A stretch of 53,424 bases of DNA, from assembly GCA_018883895.1 (NCBI GenBank), contig JAHLFG010000070.1:1-53424 (forward strand), in the 5' to 3' direction. Made by a program: the position numbers and the translations under genes. Shown here one piece after another: positions 25,901 to 33,222 of the stretch. Source of the stretch: Candidatus Anaerobiospirillum merdipullorum. Lineage in GTDB: Bacteria; Pseudomonadota; Gammaproteobacteria; Enterobacterales; Succinivibrionaceae. Every line of letters starts with the position of its first letter. Positions within the stretch are counted from its first letter, which is position 1. The notes below the pieces were generated by a model. It did no database searches. It saw only the letters and a program-made list of their open reading frames with translations, and had not been told where the DNA came from.

Positions 25901-26783
25901 GCACCTGTTTTAGTGCCACATCCGTCGCTGCCACTTGCTCATTTAACGCCAGCCATTGACTGTTTTGCTCTTCAAGGGGACTTAAGGCCTCAATTTGCTT
26001 GCGCGCCGTCAGCACTTGTTGATAGCAATTACTCAGATCAGCAAAGTGGGTAATCAAATCTAACACCAAGGGCGAGACGTCATTGTGCTCGAGCATAAAG
26101 GTGCGCACAAAGGAGGTGATGTCAGCAATGTCCTTCAAGGCAATACATTGCTTAAACAGATTCATTGCCCCCACGCTGACATTGAGCTCACGCATATACC
26201 ATTGCTTGTATTGGGCAAAGTTATCAAAGATGGTACAGCCTTGATTTTTCAAATGGCGCTTTAAGTCTGAGGTGCGCTTACCAAAGTTTTTAAAATTAAC
26301 GCTAATCGATAAGTCTTGCAGCGCGCCAATATAGATAGGCACCACCTTATCGCCGCCGGCAAAGGAGAAAAATTGCGCTAAGGTGACGGTCTTTTGCATG
26401 CGCTCACTATAAAAGACGCCTAAGATAATGCCATAGTCCTTAGTATTACGAAACTCGGTGCGTTCCTTACTGCCCTCGGACTTATTGCGAATGTGGCCTA
26501 GAATATAGGTCTCTAAGCTACGCTCACTTTTTTTGGCTCCGGCGGCCTTGTTATAGATGATATTGCCCGGGGTTTCAAACAGCGTGGTAATGGCATCCAC
26601 TAAGGTTGACTTACCCGAGCCGTTTTTGCCGATAAGCAAAGTATTGTGGCACTTAAAATCCAGCTTCCAGATATCGCGATGAAAAGGGCCCCAATTTAAG
26701 ACTTCAAAACGCTGAAAACGAAAACCCTCGAGCGAAGGGATCTCGCGCTCTTCCCCTACCGGGGTGCTTACCTCATTGACCAT
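22941..26783 (-). CDS. jetC: Wadjet SMC-like ATPase JetC (type I)
   Basis: A 1,280-residue SMC-family motor. Walker A is GKNGSGKST near residue 52. Long coiled coils flank a hinge-like central region (about 480-640, beginning near ERVLHGFALSLLVPDELY). The ABC signature is KSGGQKEKLAYTILA (near 1035) and Walker B is LRFLMIDEAFGSGSPE. JetC dimers extrude DNA loops and sense plasmid-sized circles. Residues from about 1135 to the end are unusual: an acidic, Glu/Gln/Thr/Ala-rich low-complexity stretch with DDDEEEDA, then a charged helical segment. Type I JetC proteins, as I recall, usually end near the ATPase head. ATG overlaps the jetB stop by one base (TAATG). Confidence 0.93.
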   Translation of the reverse strand: MVNEVSTPVGEEREIPSLEGFRFQRFEVLNWGPFHRDIWKLDFKCHNTLLIGKNGSGKSTLVDAITTLFETPGNIIYNKAAGAKKSERSLETYILGHIRNKSEGSKERTEFRNTKDYGIILGVFYSERMQKTVTLAQFFSFAGGDKVVPIYIGALQDLSISVNFKNFGKRTSDLKRHLKNQGCTIFDNFAQYKQWYMRELNVSVGAMNLFKQCIALKDIADITSFVRTFMLEHNDVSPLVLDLITHFADLSNCYQQVLTARKQIEALSPLEEQNSQWLALNEQVAATDVALKQVHSFINDLQLKLVNNELERNSQQCIHLQAQLQDLNLQLQALDTERERLQQQHAQAGGDTLGAYKRELQLNEEKKGTRARALAQYGNKLVRLKLSPPQNEEQFLQQRAQLSASQAQYQQAVSQAQLDLAAATGQAHHLEEQAQELKEELDSLSLRDSNLPREQIELRDRMAQELNVDASRLPYAGELMQVKAEEKAQWEGAAERVLHGFALSLLVPDELYKDVVHYVNGRSLRGRLVFFKHADMLEGKTSTLVNNSLAMKIEIKEDSPFKDALRTQLLQRFNLACCTREDDFRRLPEAVMPSGLIKQRRRHEKDDRRDVSDRRFYVLGWSNRDKRLLLQSQYKAKQSELQQAKNAREQVQKGLEQSFIQCSTVDQILKDYPSFEELNVAAVEREIAHLQAAINELQEHNQDLKDLSAKLAQCKQQLQEKSASKESLSNQYAVAQAKVQRLQDKSEALQVLLAQEPLSQSVANYLLPIYRAQKIKVMVDDSGMAISRLERAVVAERDKLVKQRQDLEREIENRLKDFNHAYPDTTKEMVAKQEAVGEYLALLQDLRQDNLPKYEQRFKEKLAHSTVNDLAHLRATLNQYEQSISRRMDEINSSLREIDYNPESFIELKYTANKDVAIIDFKKDLQNCISNVFGHEGNLEAAEERFQLIKNLIDRLKVRSDHVLEDETWRAKVLDVRNWYTYAAAEYDRNTLQEREYYANSNAKSGGQKEKLAYTILAAALAYQFQQQEQKGGLFVSSLRFLMIDEAFGSGSPELATYGLKLFKQLQLQVLVVTPLAKINEIEPFISQVALAQGKLGIPSTLKNMTIEHFISLLEARNELRQELIRTLDEAGLNSATPQVEDKEPQVEKPVEEAPVSPESSAQTATAPQAEDKSVQEEEIVAEAQEQSASSVATDATATDDDEEEDAIYVQEQQWERQQARRKLQQLAEHRAQSHIFKESPLSREIDRQVKLRAQEAQAEDKKDKEDQVLARLTDLFKAL

Positions 26784-27634
26784 TATTGCTGCTCTCCCTC
26801 GGCATGAGATTGCGCCTCATAATTACTATATTCTTCCAAACGGGCCTGCAATTTTTGCGCCATATCATCCATCATCGCGGCACTAAACACAGCTTTAATG
26901 ATCCGTAAGATCTCAAAGCGTGTGCCCTTGGCATCAAATTTGCGGATAAAACCCATATCAGCAAGGTTATTTACTTGCCCAGATAGCTTGCGTCTTAAGC
27001 TTGGCTCATCTTGCTTGGCACCAAAATACGGCGCAATACCGGCAAAGAGCTCATCAAAGGTGAGGATATAGCGCTCTTGAGCTAAGGTATCAAACTCATG
27101 GACCTTAAGGCGTAGCCAAGTGAGGATAAAGGAGGTAAAGACCGGCAATTGTCTTTTTTGCAATAGCCGCGGCGGAGCTATCTTGGGATTGTCATAATCA
27201 CTTTCCTCACGCGTGCGCAAAAAGGCATAGCCCTCATCTTCATCGAGCACCAGATTCAGTCCCATTTCTCTAAAGCGCCCGTCCAAAGCACTTTGTTGCA
27301 ATTGGATGTTCATAAAGAGCACTAAATTGTAACTGCGATAAACCGGCCCCTTTAACAGATAGACCATCAGATGCCCAAGCGGCAAACGATGCGCCCTATC
27401 AAGCTGCACCGTAGGTCTATCAGCGTCATCGTTATCCTCTGTAGGAGCATTGGTGTCATCATCGGGCGCAGTTATATCTGCAAAGTCCTCAGCACTTGCT
27501 TCTTGACGCGCAAAGTTATCTTCAAAGGGAGCATCCTTAGCTTTTGCCTGCGGCTTGAGCTCCTGCGCCAAATCCTTTAACTTACTAAACTCATTTTCCG
27601 AGGCCTCTACGCCTGCAAATAAATCGTCGGTCAT
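26783..27634 (-). CDS. jetB: Wadjet subunit JetB (type I)
   Basis: A 283-residue DUF4194-family protein, the small kleisin-associated (KITE-like) subunit of the Wadjet SMC complex. The conserved winged-helix region runs from about residue 80 (HRLPLGHLMVYLLKGPVYRSYNLVLF) to 265, with TFDELFAGIAPYFG and ADMGFIRKFDAKGTRFEIL. The first 75 residues are an acidic, low-complexity arm (APDDDTNAPTEDNDDAD). The chosen ATG at 27634 overlaps the jetA stop as ATGA. An upstream in-frame start would add 16 residues inside jetA. Confidence 0.9.
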   Translation of the reverse strand: MTDDLFAGVEASENEFSKLKDLAQELKPQAKAKDAPFEDNFARQEASAEDFADITAPDDDTNAPTEDNDDADRPTVQLDRAHRLPLGHLMVYLLKGPVYRSYNLVLFMNIQLQQSALDGRFREMGLNLVLDEDEGYAFLRTREESDYDNPKIAPPRLLQKRQLPVFTSFILTWLRLKVHEFDTLAQERYILTFDELFAGIAPYFGAKQDEPSLRRKLSGQVNNLADMGFIRKFDAKGTRFEILRIIKAVFSAAMMDDMAQKLQARLEEYSNYEAQSHAEGEQQ

Positions 27635-29217
27635 TTTTCTTCCTTTGCGTGCGGGGTGGGAGCAGAAGCTGTAGCGCTCCACTGCGGATTTAGGGTCAAA
27701 CAGCCCGAATCCAGATCTGGCATCAGCTCGGGCACATCTTCTTGTAATTGCTCGGGGCGGGGTCTTATTTCAATGCGCTCCAATTCAAACTCCGAGCGCA
27801 ATTGCTGTAACTTACTAATGGCGCGTACATAGCTAATCGGCTCTTGTAAATCGTAATCACTCTTGACGGCAAATTCCTCTTGCGCCAAATCAATATAGGC
27901 CAAGAGCTCATCGGCTCCATATTCAAGGCCGTAGGTATCAATCACCTCTTTTAAGGTGGTAAAGCCATGCGCGCTTAAAAGTTTTAGGATATTGGTACGT
28001 AGCTTATCGCGATCGATAAGCGGAATGTCGGCTAAATCTTCATAGGTCAATTCCGGCGCCACACCTTCTTCAAGCGCCGTGCTCTCAAAATCCTCCTCTT
28101 GCGGCACGGTAAAGAGCGGACGGTCAAGCGGTAAGGAGATTTCCGCCTGCGGCACTTCTAAGGTAATTAAAGGCTCATCGTCAGTAAGCAATTGCGGGTG
28201 ATTGCGAATTTGATTTAACACTTGCCTACAGGTGAAGGCCATGCTCTTCATCTCGGTGATTTTGTTTTTCTTCATATAGGCGTTAAGCGCATGATCAAGG
28301 CGGCACATGGTGGCATTAATGCGCCTTGACTGTTGCAACAAATCATCAAAGAAATGCGCCATATGGCGATCGTAATCTACCGCCTGCATCTGTGGGGCAT
28401 GAAAGAGCTCATGCACCATGGCCGAGAGCACATCGCTATTGTTTTGCGACAATAAGAGCTCTTCAAAAGCTTGCACCGATTTACCCTGCTCGGAGGAGGA
28501 AATAAGATCGGTTTGGGCAAATAAGGAATCGAGCACTTGCTCCTTAGGGCCTTGCGAGGTTTCCATCTGCGTGCGAAAAGCGCTGTATTGCGTCAAGAGG
28601 TTATATTCCACCTCACGCAAATCGGCATTGATGGAGCGCGCTTCACTTTCAAAGTGCTTGTAATTATCGTAAAACTCCTCTGGGCTTAAGCTTAAGCCCT
28701 CACCCCGCTCAGCCGCGGCAATGCGTTGGTCAAGTTCGTCGCGCTGGCGCTTTAACTCGGCTATATATTGCTCGCGATGCGCCTCATCGCGCCTGAGGGT
28801 CAATTGACGTAAGAGCTCAAAAATTACCGTCAGTCGCGACTGCGTGCCCACATAGCGCGCAGGTTGCAAAGAGGCGATAAAGACAATGGCCTTTTGCGCC
28901 TGCGGAGTGATTTCATAAACCACTTCATTGCTCTCTTGGGTGTTATAGCGTCGCAAGAGGCGTAAACGATCGGAAGACCACTCTTTAATGAGCACCTTGG
29001 CATCGCGGGTAATTTCCGGCTCAGCCGGATCATTTATCCGTGCTATCATAGCCTCAAGCCGGGCGCAGATTTCGCTTTCAGGCAAGGCGATGGCACCGCC
29101 AGAGACAAAAACATCATCTAAAAAGCACAGCATCAAGGCCGCCTTATCGGCACGTAATAATTTAAGTGCGCTATGGGTACTAAGTAGCTCTTTGATTTGG
29201 CTATATCTTATATCCAT
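27631..29217 (-). CDS. jetA: Wadjet kleisin subunit JetA (type I)
   Basis: A 528-residue DUF3375-family protein, the kleisin-like subunit that bridges the two JetC heads. The typical N-terminus is seen (IKELLSTHSALKLLRADKAALMLCFLDDVF), with an internal helical/coiled region (residues 150-215, RQRDELDQRIAAAERGEGL) and the family's RYNTQESNEVVYEITPQAQKAI block. The C-terminal winged-helix part contains LRTNILKLLSAHGFTTLKEV. The start is ATG at 29217; an in-frame TTG four codons upstream is less likely. First gene of jetABCD. About 65 AT-rich bases separate it from the divergent DUF5131 gene, so a shared bidirectional promoter region is likely. Confidence 0.92.
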   Translation of the reverse strand: MDIRYSQIKELLSTHSALKLLRADKAALMLCFLDDVFVSGGAIALPESEICARLEAMIARINDPAEPEITRDAKVLIKEWSSDRLRLLRRYNTQESNEVVYEITPQAQKAIVFIASLQPARYVGTQSRLTVIFELLRQLTLRRDEAHREQYIAELKRQRDELDQRIAAAERGEGLSLSPEEFYDNYKHFESEARSINADLREVEYNLLTQYSAFRTQMETSQGPKEQVLDSLFAQTDLISSSEQGKSVQAFEELLLSQNNSDVLSAMVHELFHAPQMQAVDYDRHMAHFFDDLLQQSRRINATMCRLDHALNAYMKKNKITEMKSMAFTCRQVLNQIRNHPQLLTDDEPLITLEVPQAEISLPLDRPLFTVPQEEDFESTALEEGVAPELTYEDLADIPLIDRDKLRTNILKLLSAHGFTTLKEVIDTYGLEYGADELLAYIDLAQEEFAVKSDYDLQEPISYVRAISKLQQLRSEFELERIEIRPRPEQLQEDVPELMPDLDSGCLTLNPQWSATASAPTPHAKEEK

Positions 29218-29282
29218 GATTATTCTCAATATATTCTAATCTGCATTAGTATACATAAATTTTATACCTTTGGAGAGCACGC

Positions 29283-30164
29283 ATGCATGATATTTGGAAT
29301 CCGTGGCATGGCTGTCACAAAATCGCCGCGGGCTGTCGCAACTGCTATATGTTTGCCCTCGACCGTAGCCGCGGCATGGACGGCAGTAAGTTCTTTATTA
29401 CGCAAAATTTTAACTATCCGCTCCAGCGTCAACGTGACGGGCAATATAGGATAAAAAGTGGCGAATTAATTCGCGTGTGCATGACCTCTGATTTCTTTTT
29501 GCCGCAGGCAGATAGCTATCGCGCGCAGGCCTTTGCGCTCATGGCCGCCAGGCCAGATGTCATCTTCTTTCTTTTAACCAAACGGGCTACGCGTATGCGT
29601 CAATGTCTGCCGGATAATTATCTGCCAGGCTTTCCCAACATTTCCTTTAATGTCAGCGCCGAAAATCAAGCGGCGGCGGATGAGCGCATCCCCTATCTGC
29701 TCTCCCTACCGGTCACCCATAAGGGAGTGATGTGCGCCCCGTTACTCGGTCCCATCAACTTACGGCCCTATCTTAGCGCGGGCATTGAGCAGGTTATCTG
29801 TGGCGGGGAGAATTATGACAACCCGCGACCGTGCGATTATGCTTGGGTGCAGGATTTAAGCGCCCAATGTGCCAAGGCGCAGGTCAAATTTACCTTTATT
29901 GAGACCGGCACAAACTTTATTAAAGATGGCAAGCGCTACCACATCCCAAACAAAAGGCGGCAAAGCTATTTTGCCTCCAAGGCGCAGGTCAATGTGCCGG
30001 GCAAAGCAATAAACTTTACGCTGACAGATGCCCTCGGCCTACTGCTTGCCCCGGAGCATTTGTATCAGCGCCAATTTAGCCCCTCTTGTGAAAACTGTGG
30101 CAGTCGCCCAATTTGCAATGGCTGTGCCCACTGTCGCACTTGCACCATGCAAATGCCAACTTAA
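29283..30164 (+). CDS. DUF5131 family protein (phage Gp37/Gp68-like)
   Basis: A 293-residue protein of the DUF5131 (Gp37/Gp68) family, recognised by its N-terminal WNPWHGCHKIAAGCRNCYMF motif (residues 5-24), whose cysteine pattern recalls a metal or radical-SAM cluster site. Further family blocks are VCMTSDFFLP, FFLLTKRATRM and VICGGENYDNPRPCDYAWVQDL. The last 30 residues contain a second cysteine cluster (CENCGSRPICNGCAHCRTC), likely binding zinc. Biochemical function is not known. DUF5131 genes are found in phages and accessory loci. Here the gene is divergent from the Wadjet operon across a short AT-rich gap. GGAGAG precedes the ATG. Confidence 0.85.
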   Translation: MHDIWNPWHGCHKIAAGCRNCYMFALDRSRGMDGSKFFITQNFNYPLQRQRDGQYRIKSGELIRVCMTSDFFLPQADSYRAQAFALMAARPDVIFFLLTKRATRMRQCLPDNYLPGFPNISFNVSAENQAAADERIPYLLSLPVTHKGVMCAPLLGPINLRPYLSAGIEQVICGGENYDNPRPCDYAWVQDLSAQCAKAQVKFTFIETGTNFIKDGKRYHIPNKRRQSYFASKAQVNVPGKAINFTLTDALGLLLAPEHLYQRQFSPSCENCGSRPICNGCAHCRTCTMQMPT

Positions 30165-30182
30165 ACGCCTAGCGGCAATTTA

Positions 30183-30275
30183 TGCACTAAAATAAGGCAA
30201 TTCTGCTATTTTTTGAGCTTTGCGCACTATTTTGAGCGCATTAACTTAAATAGTGCAGAGTTGCGCGTCTATAAT
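30183..30275 (+). promoter_or_regulatory. sstT promoter region with TGCAC elements
   Basis: A perfect TATAAT lies at 30270-30275, 41 bases before sstT, with no clear -35. Upstream are several TGCAC-type elements: TGCAC-TAAAATA-AGGCA at 30183-30199, and a reverse copy (TAGTGCA at 30251-30257) where a -35 would be. This suggests activator- or repressor-controlled transcription. The regulator is unknown. Confidence 0.4.
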
Positions 30276-30316
30276 GGGCACAATCCTTTTTAACCTAAAA
30301 AGAAGAGTGTTTTGTT

Positions 30317-31573
30317 ATGTTAGATCCTGTAAACCCGCGCTTCCCGCTGGCTGAGTCTTTAAATAAGATCCCGTTCATCCTGCAGATCATTATTGGTCTC
30401 ATCATCGGTATTTTAATTGCCGTCGTCTACCCAGGCGATAAAACGGTACTGCCGACTATAGGTCAATTATTCGTCAAAGCCTTAAAGTCCGTAGCCCCGA
30501 TTTTGGTTTTCGTCTTGGTATCGGCCGCCATTGCCCGTCACCAAAAGGGCAATAAGACCAATATGAAGCCGATTATTGTGATCTACTTAGTGTCGATGGC
30601 CTGTGCTTCCGCCTTGGCCTTGACCGTGTCCTATATTTTCCCGAGCAACTTCCAGGTGCTCGCCCATGCACAAGCAGAGCTGTCGGCCCCGCAAGGCATT
30701 TCTGAAGTGTTGATGAACTTCATCAATCAGGCCATTGACAATCCGGTCACCGCCATCATGAATGCCAACTATATTGCTATCTTAATTTGGGCCATTGCGA
30801 TGGGCCTCATGTTCCGTGCCGCCCATGACAATACCAAGCGGGTGCTCGAGGATATTTCACAGTCCGTATCGGGTGTGGTGCGTATCGTGATCCGCTTTGC
30901 CCCTTTAGGTGTGATGGGCCTGGTTTACAGCTCCTGCACGGCCGAAGGTGGCTTCTCTAATTTGCTCTCCTACGTGCATGTCATTTGCGTGCTCTTAGGC
31001 ACCATGCTTATCATCGCCTTTGGTGTCAATGCGCTCATCGTCTTCATTGTCACGCGTGAAAATCCGTATCCGCTCATTATGACCACCATCACCAAGAGCG
31101 CGGTATTTGCTTTCTTCACCCGTTCATCAGCGGCCAATCTGCCGGTCAACTTAGCCCTGTGCGAAGAGCTCAAGTTACCGCGTGATACCTATTCCATCTC
31201 TATTCCTTTAGGCTCGACCATCAATATGTCCGGTGCCGCCGTCACCATCGTCGTCATGACCATGGCTGCGGTGCATACCTTAGGCATTGAAACCGACTAT
31301 GCCTCGGCGCTGTTAATGTGCATGGTAGCCGTGCTGTGCGCCTGCGGTGCTTCCGGTGTGGCCGGTGGCTCTTTAATGTTAATTCCGCTGGCCTGCTCGA
31401 TTTTCGGTATTAGCAATGATGTTGCCATGCAGGTCGTAGGTATCGGCTTTATTATCGGTGTGTTACAAGACTCCACCGAGACGGCGCTTAACAGCTCCAC
31501 CGACGTGCTCTTTACCGCCGCCGCCTGCCGCCGTGCCGAGCGCTTACAAAAGGCGCGTCAAGCTCAGGCCTAA
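30317..31573 (+). CDS. sstT: Serine/threonine:Na+ symporter SstT
   Basis: A 418-residue inner-membrane symporter of the dicarboxylate/amino acid:cation (DAACS) family, importing serine and threonine with sodium. Near full-length agreement with remembered E. coli SstT. Examples are ALKSVAPILVFVLVSAAIARHQKGNKTN (residues about 55-80), FFTRSSAANLPVNLALCEEL (the substrate/serine-rich hairpin, about 265-285) and SIPLGSTINMSGAAV. The C-terminal DSTETALNSSTDVLFTAAAC is also present. Eight transmembrane segments are expected. Monocistronic: own promoter region and a strong terminator. Confidence 0.97.
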   Translation: MLDPVNPRFPLAESLNKIPFILQIIIGLIIGILIAVVYPGDKTVLPTIGQLFVKALKSVAPILVFVLVSAAIARHQKGNKTNMKPIIVIYLVSMACASALALTVSYIFPSNFQVLAHAQAELSAPQGISEVLMNFINQAIDNPVTAIMNANYIAILIWAIAMGLMFRAAHDNTKRVLEDISQSVSGVVRIVIRFAPLGVMGLVYSSCTAEGGFSNLLSYVHVICVLLGTMLIIAFGVNALIVFIVTRENPYPLIMTTITKSAVFAFFTRSSAANLPVNLALCEELKLPRDTYSISIPLGSTINMSGAAVTIVVMTMAAVHTLGIETDYASALLMCMVAVLCACGASGVAGGSLMLIPLACSIFGISNDVAMQVVGIGFIIGVLQDSTETALNSSTDVLFTAAACRRAERLQKARQAQA

Positions 31574-31612
31574 GACGTAAAACTTAAAGGCAAAACTTTA
31601 ATTTGTTTGCTG

Positions 31613-31643
31613 ACGGCAACCTGCTACATCAGGTTGCCGTTTT
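31613..31643 (+). terminator. sstT terminator
   Basis: A perfect 11-bp stem, ACGGCAACCTG / CAGGTTGCCGT (31613-31623 and 31630-31640), has loop CTACAT and ends in TTTT. It lies 40 bases after sstT. Confidence 0.88.
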
Positions 31644-31753
31644 GCTGTGACAAAGATAAAAATGTGCTATAGCTTGCAAAAATTTGCCTAATGTCGCGCA
31701 TCGCAACAGAGTATCCTAAATTAAAACATCAGCTTTTTGCTTAAGGAGTTGCC

Positions 31754-32719
31754 ATGCCTTTATCTTCAGTAAAAACCTTAGCCCTCGCCGTCGCCTGCAC
31801 GCTTAGTTTTACCGGCAGTGCCCTTGCCGCCATGACCCCGTTATCAAATCCCTCTACGCCACAACAATGGGATGAATTTACCTCCGGGGCCTATCAGGCC
31901 GATGTGCAAAATGCGCACGATTTAATGGCCCAATACCATATCAAGGTTGAAAGCTTAAATATTGCCGGGGTACCGTGCTATCTCTTTACGCCGCAAGAGC
32001 TGAAGCATGACAATCTGCTCTTCTTTGTCCACGGTGGTGGTTATGTCTTAGGTGCAGGCTTATCTGGTGCTCCAGAGGGCCTTATCATGGCTGGGCGGAC
32101 TGGCTATCAGGTACTGGCCGTTGACTATCGCATGCCGCCAGCCGAAGAGCCCTACCCGGCAGCGGTGGATGACATGATGGCTGTATATCAGGAAGTTATC
32201 AAGCAGCATGATCCTAAGACCATCGGAGTCTTTGGTAGCTCCACCGGTGGCGCTTTGACCTTAATTTTGTCCCAAGAATGTAAGCGCCTACAATTGCCGC
32301 AACCGGGAGCCTTAATTTCCGGCACCCCGTGGGCTGATATTGACAAGATTGGCGATACCTATGTGAGTAATGACCGGCAGGATGAAGTGCTGATCAGCGC
32401 TGACGGCTGGATTTCCTCGGCCGTTAAAGTCTATGCCCCCGGCGAGGATTTAAAGAATCCGCGCATCTCCCCGGTCTATGGTGATTTTAATAACTATCCG
32501 CCGACGATGCTGGTCAGCGGCACGCGCGATCTCTTTTTAAGTAATACCGTGCGCGTACAAGAAAAGTTACTTAAAGCTGGAGTAGAAACCGAGCTTTTAG
32601 TCCTCGAAGGGGCCTCACATTGTAGCTACTACCTTTTCAATGACACCCCCTGGGCAGATTTTTATCATGCGCAGGCCGCCAAGTTCTGGCAGGAGCATTT
32701 AGCCCCGGTAAAGCCCTAA
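31754..32719 (+). CDS. Secreted HSL-type alpha/beta hydrolase (esterase)
   Basis: A 321-residue alpha/beta-hydrolase of the hormone-sensitive-lipase-like class. Residues 1-25 form a signal peptide ending AALAA-like (TGSALAA), so it is likely periplasmic or exported. HGGGYVLG (about 92-99) is the oxyanion-hole motif. The nucleophile serine is in FGSSTGG near 156, the acid residue is likely in SGTRDLFLSN, and the histidine is in GASHCSYY. Members hydrolyse short acyl or aryl esters; the natural substrate is unknown. ATG has an AAGGAG site at 31743-31748. It stands alone between two terminators. Confidence 0.88.
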   Translation: MPLSSVKTLALAVACTLSFTGSALAAMTPLSNPSTPQQWDEFTSGAYQADVQNAHDLMAQYHIKVESLNIAGVPCYLFTPQELKHDNLLFFVHGGGYVLGAGLSGAPEGLIMAGRTGYQVLAVDYRMPPAEEPYPAAVDDMMAVYQEVIKQHDPKTIGVFGSSTGGALTLILSQECKRLQLPQPGALISGTPWADIDKIGDTYVSNDRQDEVLISADGWISSAVKVYAPGEDLKNPRISPVYGDFNNYPPTMLVSGTRDLFLSNTVRVQEKLLKAGVETELLVLEGASHCSYYLFNDTPWADFYHAQAAKFWQEHLAPVKP

Positions 32720-32763
32720 ACGCACAGGCTACGTAAACTTAAAAACTCACGTTCCACTTGCCG

Positions 32764-32789
32764 TGGCGGCCTAAAGGGCCGCCATTTTT
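32764..32789 (+). terminator. Terminator after the esterase gene
   Basis: An 8-bp stem, TGGCGGCC / GGCCGCCA, with loop TAAAG is followed by TTTTTA. It lies 45 bases after the stop codon. Confidence 0.88.
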
Positions 32790-32888
32790 ACGCGAAAAAA
32801 GGCAGTGGCACTTTTTATCTCTCTAAGCTCCCACCCTTTTTACCTTATATTTTTCCTTATAATCAAAAACCTTAAAGTAGCACCAAGC

Positions 32889-32917
32889 TTGAGTTTTAGC
32901 CACGCTTGCCGCATAAT
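32889..32917 (+). promoter_or_regulatory. Candidate rne promoter
   Basis: TTGAGT (32889-32894), a 17-base spacer and CATAAT (32912-32917). This would give a leader of about 300 bases before rne. A second TATAAT lies at 32858-32863. Confidence 0.45.
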
Positions 32918-32924
32918 AGCGTGC

Positions 32925-33222
32925 ATGAGGCTGACGGTAACCTAAACGTTCATGGTTCCTGCCTTAGTAAAGTGAGTTGCCGCATACCACCGGTATGCGT
33001 CTACGTAAGCTACCGACAAGCGCGCCTGTAGTTTAAAACGTAGATTAGGTAGTTCACGGCTGCATTTGCGTTTACCCCCCTTTTTGAAAGGACCGGCGCG
33101 TGAACCTAAGTGCTTAATAAAAACTTATCCGCGGCCGGTATTTTTGCCGCCTGGGTCAATAATATATTTATTGACAGGCGTAAGCTTTGCCTGTCGCGAC
33201 TAACCTTAAGGAATCTTTTCTC
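32925..33222 (+). promoter_or_regulatory. Long structured 5' leader of rne
   Basis: The 503 bases between the esterase and rne hold no gene. After the terminator and promoter candidates comes a leader with a perfect 8-bp hairpin CGCATACC-ACC-GGTATGCG (32981-32999). A second hairpin, GACAGGC / GCCTGTC (33173-33179 and 33189-33195), lies just before the ribosome binding site. E. coli rne has a long 5' UTR through which RNase E controls its own mRNA. A similar role is likely here, but homology of the hairpins is not shown. Confidence 0.5.

Noticed and set aside
32800..32825. Sigma54 promoter (TGGCAC) downstream of the esterase
   Set aside because: The -24 half fits but no GC element is present at -12.
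33187..33222. TTG start for RNase E 12 codons upstream
   Set aside because: It lies in the arm of a leader hairpin and before the ribosome binding site. The family begins MKRMLINA at the GTG.
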